Of a stretch of DNA of 64,000 nucleotides, positions 57,641 through 64,000 are shown piece after piece. A program made the translations under genes and the position numbers. The stretch is from Dichetophora obliterata (lineage: Eukaryota > Arthropoda > Insecta > Diptera > Sciomyzidae). Below the pieces are notes generated by a model. The model saw nothing but the letters and a program-made list of their open reading frames with translations, did not search any database and was not told where the DNA came from. The stretch covers positions 41,048,819 through 41,112,818 of the forward strand of contig OY986439.1 in NCBI GenBank assembly GCA_963920525.1, given 5' to 3'. Each line of letters begins with the position of its first letter. Within the stretch, counting starts at the first letter, position 1.

Positions 57641-58788
57641 CCCTCGAGAGGGCGCGCTATGAGCATTTTGCTCACACAATTTTTAAATAGATGAAATTTA
57701 TATTTTCTATGAATATTTTTGCACACATTATGCTGTGTATCTTTGTTAACGGTTCTTCTCAACATCTAAACAAGCTATTGCTGAGGTCAGAGCACGATCG
57801 GAGCTTTAGGTAGGCGGTTAAAGTTAAAGTGCGGCATTTTGCTCACAACCCGACAAACGACGTAAACATTTTTCGCTTCACCTTCAAAAAAAGAAAATAG
57901 TTTTCTAATGCTGAAAGTTTGTATTTTTATCAGTCATATGGTGGTATACACAATATTTTAAAATGGAACGTAAACGCATTCAATGCGCTTATAGGTGTTT
58001 CAAATATTGGTGCATGGTTGGATGAAATTTCAGACGACGATGCCTTGGATTATGACACCGTAGATTAATTGAAAGGGACATACTCATTTTCCAGGATAAC
58101 TTACAGGTGGCCAACGCGGCTCTTTTTTACTCGGATTGATATCCCTGGCATAAGAGCTCAAATAATTTTTAAAGCGAATACTGACAATTTAACTCAGAGG
58201 AAAATTTTTTTGAAAGAAGTGGCACTTGATCTAATAAAACCACATATGTCAAATTGGCAAGCAATAAAAACCTTACCTGATGCTTTAAAGAACTTTATGG
58301 CGCATATTGTACCAGCTACCGATCCACCTAACCAGCCTGAAAATAACGGTTAGTGTGCATTGTGCCCCTGAAGGCGAAATAGGCGCTCCAAAAAGGGTTA
58401 TACTTTCTGTGAAAAATTACTCTGCAATGAAGATGTAAAGTATATGTATCCAACTTGCTTCAAAAGCAACATGACAAATGATCTCATCGAAGACTAATTT
58501 TTTTTTGTAGTAATTTATGTTGTTTTAAATACTATTTTTGTTAATGAACTGTAATATGAATATGAATTACTTTGTTATATTTTTGTTCCATTAACAAATA
58601 TATTGCTCTAACTTAAATTCAATAAATACATAAACTTTTGTAACATGAATTTTTTGTTAATATAAATATATTAAAAACATAATTTGTAACAATTCCAATA
58701 CACTTCAAAATTACACTAATTCGTCATGTGAGCAAAATGCTCACGCGCGAAAATCCATGCTACTCCACGAGGCGCGCCTTCTCAAGGG
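57641..58788 (+). mobile_element. Deleted piggyBac element at a TTAA target
   Basis: TTAA at 57637-57640 and 58789-58792. Ends CCCTCGAGAGGGCGCGCT and, in reverse, CCCTTGAGAAGGCGCGCC. Subterminal palindrome TGAGCATTTTGCTCA at both ends. 1148 bp, roughly half an autonomous piggyBac. It is nested in the 5.9-kb element. Confidence 0.9.
57979..58497 (+). pseudogene. piggyBac transposase remnant (N- and C-terminal ends)
   Basis: A short acidic N-terminal piece (WLDEISDDDALDYDTVD, about 58015-58065) runs directly into the C-terminal part (YSFSRITYRWPTRLFFTRID, LDLIKPHM) and the cysteine-rich tail (CALC..RR, CEKLLC, PTC), ending at 58495-58497. The central catalytic domain is missing. Stops at 58351 and 58369 interrupt the tail. 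The order and content are those of piggyBac transposases with the middle deleted. Confidence 0.75.
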
Positions 58789-59547
58789 TTAAGAAGTATT
58801 TAATGGATGTTTCAAATCAAGTTTCCTATTTACATTTAAGTAATAAAAAAACTTTTACTATAACATATTCTACTGTAAAATTGTTTTCTTATCCGAATTT
58901 TTCATATGATTTTAAAAAAATTTAGTTCTTGATTTAAAATTGGCCTACTTTATTCATAATTTCCAAATTTTTTCTTTTGTTTTTAAATTAGAAGCCTTGC
59001 CATCGCCTATATTGCTGCAACTAGCTCAAATTTAAATGCTGTATGATTGTTAGCTATTTTCATAAATTCAGAAAAAATTTAAAAATTATCGAAATTGGAT
59101 CATTTTTATGACAGAAAAATTATTTTTTTATGCCGACTTTTTGGAAAACAGTTATGTTTATAAAATGTATTTTTCTTTGTTTTCTGCTTGTTTGCAAGGC
59201 CTTTAAACAAAAATTTGCCTTTCGTCAAAGTTTATGTCCGTTACTAAATAAAATGCCCATTGCTACCTGTTGCTACGAAGAATGATCTTTGACTAATAAG
59301 TGATATCATTCTTTAACATTTTTTTAATTTCTCGTGAGAATAACTTCTTAATTTCTTCCATTGCATTCGTAGTATTTACTAATGGTTTCGTAATATTTAC
59401 GATTTAAAAATAATATTAGTAGAAAGCATTCATTCGTAAGTTAACCATACGCATTCTTTGTAGAATGTACAAATTATTAGTTGAGTTTAAAAAATCTAAA
59501 ACCGAAATCGTTCAGCCTGATTTGTCGAACAATTACCAAATAAAACA

Positions 59548-59659
59548 ATGGTTAGGCGCACAAAAGTGATAAGTCAGAATTTTTACCTGAAATGTATTAA
59601 AAATAAGCGTTCCTGAAAATGTAAAAATTCTCACTTTTCACTTTTATGCGCTCAACCAT
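59548..59659. repeat. 112-bp palindrome
   Basis: ATGGTTAGGCGCACAAAAGT and its reverse ATGGTTGAGCGCATAAAAGT; the arms continue through AGAATTTTTAC. Similar in size to the 24047-24158 palindrome but unrelated in sequence. It lies in the right part of the 5.9-kb element. Confidence 0.65.
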
Positions 59660-60125
59660 CGATAAAGAAATGTATGATTGCAAGGTGGCCGTATTCAAAC
59701 CTGAGCTCAGACAATTTTTTTTTCGTAATTATTTATTAGGGTCATTCGTAAATGTTACAAAATTAATTTGTACTATATACATTGCTTTTTGTACGAATAC
59801 GAATAAAATATTCGTAATATGTACCAAACTACGTCCATTCAGCGAATCCTATTCGTGGCTTAAAATTACGAATACAATTCGTCGATTTAAACATGCATGG
59901 TTTAGAACATTTTACACTCCTACAACTAAAATTGGCGTTTGTATTAACAAAGCTCTAAAAGGCCCAAGTTTAAGTGCAAATTACAATTAAGAAAGTCTTT
60001 TGCTTTTCCCGTAAATTTTTTAATTGTACTTTACAGCTTTTTTTATTTAGTATTAAGATATATTAAAAATCTTACCTGCCTAGGGGAGGCGAGTGCCCCC
60101 TTCCACCCTCCTGAAGACGCCCATG

Positions 60126-60133
60126 TGTGAATG
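60126..60133. repeat. Right 8-bp target duplication TGTGAATG
   Basis: Identical to 54198-54205; abuts the GACGCCCATG end. Confidence 0.9.
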
Positions 60134-60208
60134 ATATCTGTTTTAATACTTTTCGAATAAAAGCCTTTATTTCAAGGAAAAACCCGCGGTTCATACTTGC
60201 ACACCTGG

Positions 60209-62185
60209 TAATCCCGAAAAAAAATGTTTGTGGGTTGGACCACTTTGCTTCTAAGCGCAAATATCAATAAATTAATAATTGTCTAATTTTAAGAATTTTA
60301 TGTGTCATCTGTTGATTATGCCATATCTTTATGTATCTTATCTTTTTGTATCCTACAGCACTAATTTATGTTCAAATAAATACAAATATAAATATGTCTC
60401 TGTGCATTAGCAATTTTATTTCTGTCTGTATTCATTCATATCCGTTTTCCGTTCGCACATATTTTTTTGTCAATAAAATTTGGAAGGAAGTGTGCAAAAA
60501 ATATTTAAGGACATCTTTGACCTAACTAGAATTTGATGTATAACATGAAAAGTTATTGACACGTTTTTTGTTGTGATTTTTCTTTTTTAATATCGTACTG
60601 AAGTTCATAAAACTTTTAAAAAGGAAAAGAACATCAACAAACCGAAATGGTTCATTCCTTTGTTTGTTTTTTTCAACGCTTTTCAGCTCAACTTTCTCAA
60701 ACAATAAGCTTATGTTCCTGTCCAACAATTTCCTCTTTTTTATATCGTCAAATCTTGAGCGCTGATATGGAGTTCGGAAAGTTTTACGACATTTGACCCT
60801 ACTAAAAAAAAAATTAAATTATTTTTATTTTATTTATTTTTTTTTTTTTTGGCAAATATGTCAAGTGAAAAATTGTAGCTGTTATTAAACGAAAGCTATA
60901 AATAAACCTCAAGTAGATGGTTGGGCAAAATTGTGTGGAAAATGTTTTAAACTTCTGTGGTTCCTAAATTGATAAAACAATAAAAAGTTAAGTACAGATA
61001 AATTGGGGCCACATAAAACAGGTCAGAGAAAAGATTGACTGTTTTTTATCGTTCTTATAAATACTACAATCAATTATGTTGTCTTCACAAACAAGAAATT
61101 AGTTACCAAGATATATAAACATATCAAGTTCTTTTTCAAGTTATACAATAACATCAATCTGTACAACATCATACATCAAATTATACTCAGCTAACCTCAT
61201 CTTCCCGTGTGACTGGAAGTTGAAGCGTTAAACTGCCATTATATTATTTAATACACACGTAGGCTCCATTTAGACTATCAATCAATTGCTTTCTACTTGT
61301 TATACCTTGGTAAATACGAGCTGTTTCCAAGCCCACAGCTTTATATCATAATGGCGCCGACGAAACGTGTGTTTGAGCCTATTTTCGTTGAATAAACAAA
61401 GTTGCTAAATCTTTGGTCAAGTTTTTTTATGCTGTTTTTTTGCACACATTTTCATTTTGTGAACATTTTATCACGCACTAATAAATAAACATATAATTGG
61501 CCATTAAAGCTGATGTCACTAGTGTGCAATCATTTGAAAGATACACATCACAAGTGATTAGTGGTTGATCGGTCTGATACATTTATGGCTGTGAATGAGC
61601 AAGTATTTCAATGTTATTTAATAATAGTAGAATGGAGAATAATATATTTGAGTATAAAGATAAATATTGATATAAGAAGTTTGTTACCTTCAATTGAACA
61701 CTTTTAAAATATGATTGTTTCAATATATTGTGAACTGTTTTACCTTCTTGAGAAGAACATTTAGAGAAGTAATCATGTTTTATACAGAGTGGAAAATAGA
61801 GCTATCTGTGATTAACATTGAAAATTTATAAGAGTTGATTACTGCATAAAATGGACCAGATTGAGTATTTTTATTTTAAAATTGAAGAGTCGCCTTACGA
61901 AGAGTTACTTACGACCGTTAAAAATGCTCTGACCTGAATCAGGGTATTTTTTTCTTTATATATACAGGCAAAGTTTTTTACAACTCTTGCACCAGTAAAG
62001 AGGAAATTTAAATCAAATGATTCTAAGTGCGCCATTAAAACTTTTTTTTTTTCAATTTCGGAAAACTTATAATTTTGTCGCTTACAACGTTATTCGCGGC
62101 GACGCACAGTGCGCTTTTTTTATTTGAAACTTTATTGTCATTGGTAAATTTTACTTGAGTTTAAAAATAAACAGGTTTTTATCTA
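60209..62185. other. AT-rich intergenic region, no gene seen
   Basis: No ORF with recognisable similarity; a T-rich run near 60815-60850. No repeats found beyond simple sequence. Confidence 0.45.
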
Positions 62186-64000
62186 AACAATGAGCAACGT
62201 GGCGTATGATTAACATTTCGCTGCTTGCCGTTAAGGGCTTACCCTACACTCTAAAAAGTTTTTGTTGAAATTTACTACAACAGTTGTAGGCAACAGGTTA
62301 GCTACTAAAACTGTAGTAAATTTAGACACTCTAATTTCATTCAACATCTTGTTTCCATTGTTGTGTAGTGAAATTCAACAAACAGTGTTGAATTTTGCTT
62401 AAAATAGGAAGCAATGAAATTGATATTGCAGCGAAATTCAACATCAATTGTTTAATGTTACTTTCATCTGTGTAGTGCCAATACAAATCTACTACTTCGA
62501 TTTCAGAAAAATTCAACAATTTATATTTAGTTTTACTATAATTGATGTAGTCAATCTAGACTTCTATTGTTATTCTAGTAAAGATATAAAAAAACAATTT
62601 GTCACTTTTGACGGTACGTGCAGAGATATGGTTTGATTTCTGTTTCATGTTTATTCTTCTTCAAATTGGCACTACTAAAAACGAAATGAAAAATAAACAC
62701 TTAGGAATTGAAGAAATGAAACGCAAGAAATTTTTTGATTATTTCAAAGAACTAAAATATTCAGATATTGCTGACAAAATATCACTAATAACACAGCATT
62801 CAATTATCTTTTACTAAAACCGAATTCTCATTGCACTTTTTTAATCAAAAATCAGAGAACTTTAAGTTAATGATCCTAACACTTTGACAAGCTAACTCAA
62901 CTGAGCATCTGTTGAATATATTGTCGATGTTGAACATTCAACTGTTTAATTTTAATTAAATTTATGTAGTAATCTATTACTTTGCAGCTGTTATTGCAAC
63001 AAAATTCAACATTTATTGTTTAATTTTAGTAAGAATTGTGTAAATGGGTAAGCACTCAAAAATTAATGCAAGATTTATAATAAAATCAAACATCAGTTGG
63101 AATTTCAACAAAAAATTACTGTAATAATTTTAGCAAATTTACATATCTTTTTTAGAGTGTACTCCTCCAGTCCCGATTGTACCAAAGTTTGAAAATTAAA
63201 ATACCAGAATTTTCTGGATTCTGGGATTGCCATCAAATATCGATATTTACTTAAAAACTTGCTTAAAGAATTGAGCATAAAGCGGAAAAAGAACAATCTT
63301 TATAAATATTATATAGTTTTTACGATTCAAACGAAAGACTTGCTTAAAGCTTGAGCATAAAGCGGAAAAAAAACAATATTTATAAATATTATATAATTTT
63401 TACGATTCAAACAAGCAGAGTACTTAACGATCTTATATCAGAAATTGTTCTTGTTTTTATTATTTACTAGCTAATTACAATTTACTAGCTAATTACGATT
63501 AACGACGTGGCGTATGAGTAACATTTCGTTGCTTGCCGTAAAAGACTTGCCGTACTTTTTCCAGTCCCGATTGTAACAAAGTTTTAAAATTAAAATACCG
63601 GAATTTTCGGGATCCTGGGAAAGCCATTAAATCTCGATATTTACTTAAAGACTTGCTTAAAGCTTGAGCAAAAAGCGGAAAAAGAACAATCTTTATAAAT
63701 ATTATATAACTTTTACGATTCAAACAAGCAGAGTACTTAACGATCTTATATCAGAAATTGTTCCTGTTTTTATTATTTACTAGCTAATTACAATTTACTG
63801 GATAATTACGATGAACGACGTGGCGTATGAGTAGCATTTCGTTGCTTGCCGTAAAAGGCTTGCCGTACTTTTCCCAGTCCCGATTGTAACAAAGTTTTAA
63901 AATTAAAATACCGGAATTTTCGGGATCCTGGGATAGCCATAAAATCTCGAGATTTACTTAAAGCTTGAGCATTAGGTGGAAAAGAACAATCTTTTTAAAT
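62186..64000. repeat. Satellite with 313-bp period, running off the right edge
   Basis: The word AACGACGTGGCGTATGAGTA starts at 63501 and 63814 (313 bp apart), and a variant starts at about 62195. The unit also contains CAGTCCCGATTGTAACAAAG, CGGAATTTTCGGGATCCTGG and GCGGAAAAAGAACAATCTTT. The first unit is longer: it contains a MITE (62247-63159) and an internal 78-bp duplication near 63250-63420. Subtracting both restores 313 bp. How far the array extends is unknown. Confidence 0.88.
62247..63159. mobile_element. 913-bp MITE with TA target duplication
   Basis: Ends CACTCTAAAAA and its reverse TTTTTAGAGTG, with TA on both sides (62245-62246, 63160-63161). The interior has many GAAATTCAACA/TGTTGAATTT words in both orientations and could fold on itself. 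No supported ORF. It interrupts a satellite unit. Confidence 0.8.

Larger units (their letters stand above)
54206..60125 (+). mobile_element. 5.9-kb TIR element of unassigned superfamily
   Basis: Ends CATGGGCGTCCGCAGGA and, in reverse, CATGGGCGTCTTCAGGA, followed by G-rich subterminal stretches (GGGGGGGGCGGAC at the left, GGGGGCACTCGCC in reverse at the right). A perfect 8-bp target duplication, TGTGAATG, flanks it. It is inserted in the 3' end of a mariner. Without a nested piggyBac and its TTAA it is about 4.77 kb. It carries one large decayed gene (55129-56792) of the same family as the pieces at 30 and 37 kb. Ends starting CA with 8-bp duplications occur in hAT, P and some lesser-known superfamilies; none is clearly indicated by the protein. 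Confidence 0.88.
50641..60208 (+). mobile_element. Mariner element hosting four nested insertions
   Basis: Left end AAGGTGTGCAAGTATGAAG (interrupted at 50652) and right end, in reverse, CCAGGTGTGCAAGTATGAAC (60189-60208), each next to TA. A mariner transposase remnant on the plus strand lies between. Without its insertions (50652-51124 plus duplicate, 51191-53430, 54206-60125 plus duplicate) it is about 0.92 kb, so it also carries an internal deletion. The element is only recognisable after mentally removing the insertions. Confidence 0.7.

Noticed and set aside
59646..59990. 114-codon open frame in the right part of the 5.9-kb element
   Set aside because: Starts inside a palindrome and has no similarity I can recognise; not supported as a second gene of the element.

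Overview
This window is nuclear DNA from a higher fly (Diptera, Brachycera). The evidence is three conserved insect genes: HPS1, Ciao1 and Ercc1. Ciao1 and Ercc1 conceptually translate to 335 and 259 aa, have 53-60 bp introns, and read as very close relatives of the Drosophila proteins. The sequence is AT-rich and packed with nested transposons, so it suggests a larger fly genome than Drosophila, such as a tephritid or calyptrate. The species cannot be fixed from the sequence alone. I see no tRNA, rRNA, CRISPR or bacterial features.

Layout. 1-1340: 5' part of HPS1 on the minus strand, running off the left edge. About 2330-7030: a Jockey-type non-LTR retrotransposon on the minus strand with both ORFs open. 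7381-10314: nested terminal-inverted-repeat (TIR) elements, one holding a decayed KH-domain gene fragment. 11635-17399: a complete LOA/I-type non-LTR element on the minus strand with an RNase H domain, a perfect 13-bp target duplication and one clear frameshift. 18100-20125: Ciao1 (plus) and Ercc1 (minus), convergent with 67 bp between stop codons. 21460-24158: short palindromic elements, a deleted Tc1/mariner relative and a Harbinger-like element with a nested MITE. 25735-26459: a three-exon gene for a predicted 127-aa secreted protein that I cannot name. 27030-29298: tandem repeats and two TIR elements.

29.4-38.3 kb: a degraded element with inverted arms. It carries a gene of an unassigned cysteine-rich family and is split by a 6.7-kb hAT-like element. 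That element's arms are built from an 18-bp satellite, and inside it sit two composite Helitrons. 38.3-48.1 kb: mostly featureless AT-rich DNA with a TTA-flanked MITE, an inverted-repeat element with internal tandem repeats, and a dead mariner. 48157-50552: a Tc1/mariner-superfamily element with a second element nested in it.

50641-60208: a mariner holding a foldback element, a Helitron and a 5.9-kb element with 8-bp target duplications. The 5.9-kb element in turn holds a deleted piggyBac. 62186-64000: a 313-bp satellite interrupted by a MITE and continuing past the right edge.

The most notable object is the 5.9-kb element at 54206-60125. It has CATGGGCGTC termini, an 8-bp target duplication and a decayed gene of the same unassigned family as the copy at 30-37 kb. 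The spacing of conserved acidic residues in that gene suggests an RNase-H-fold (DDE) transposase, but this is inference. Host genes here act independently: HPS1 in lysosome-related organelles, Ciao1 in cytosolic iron-sulfur assembly, Ercc1 in DNA repair. The rest is layered mobile DNA.
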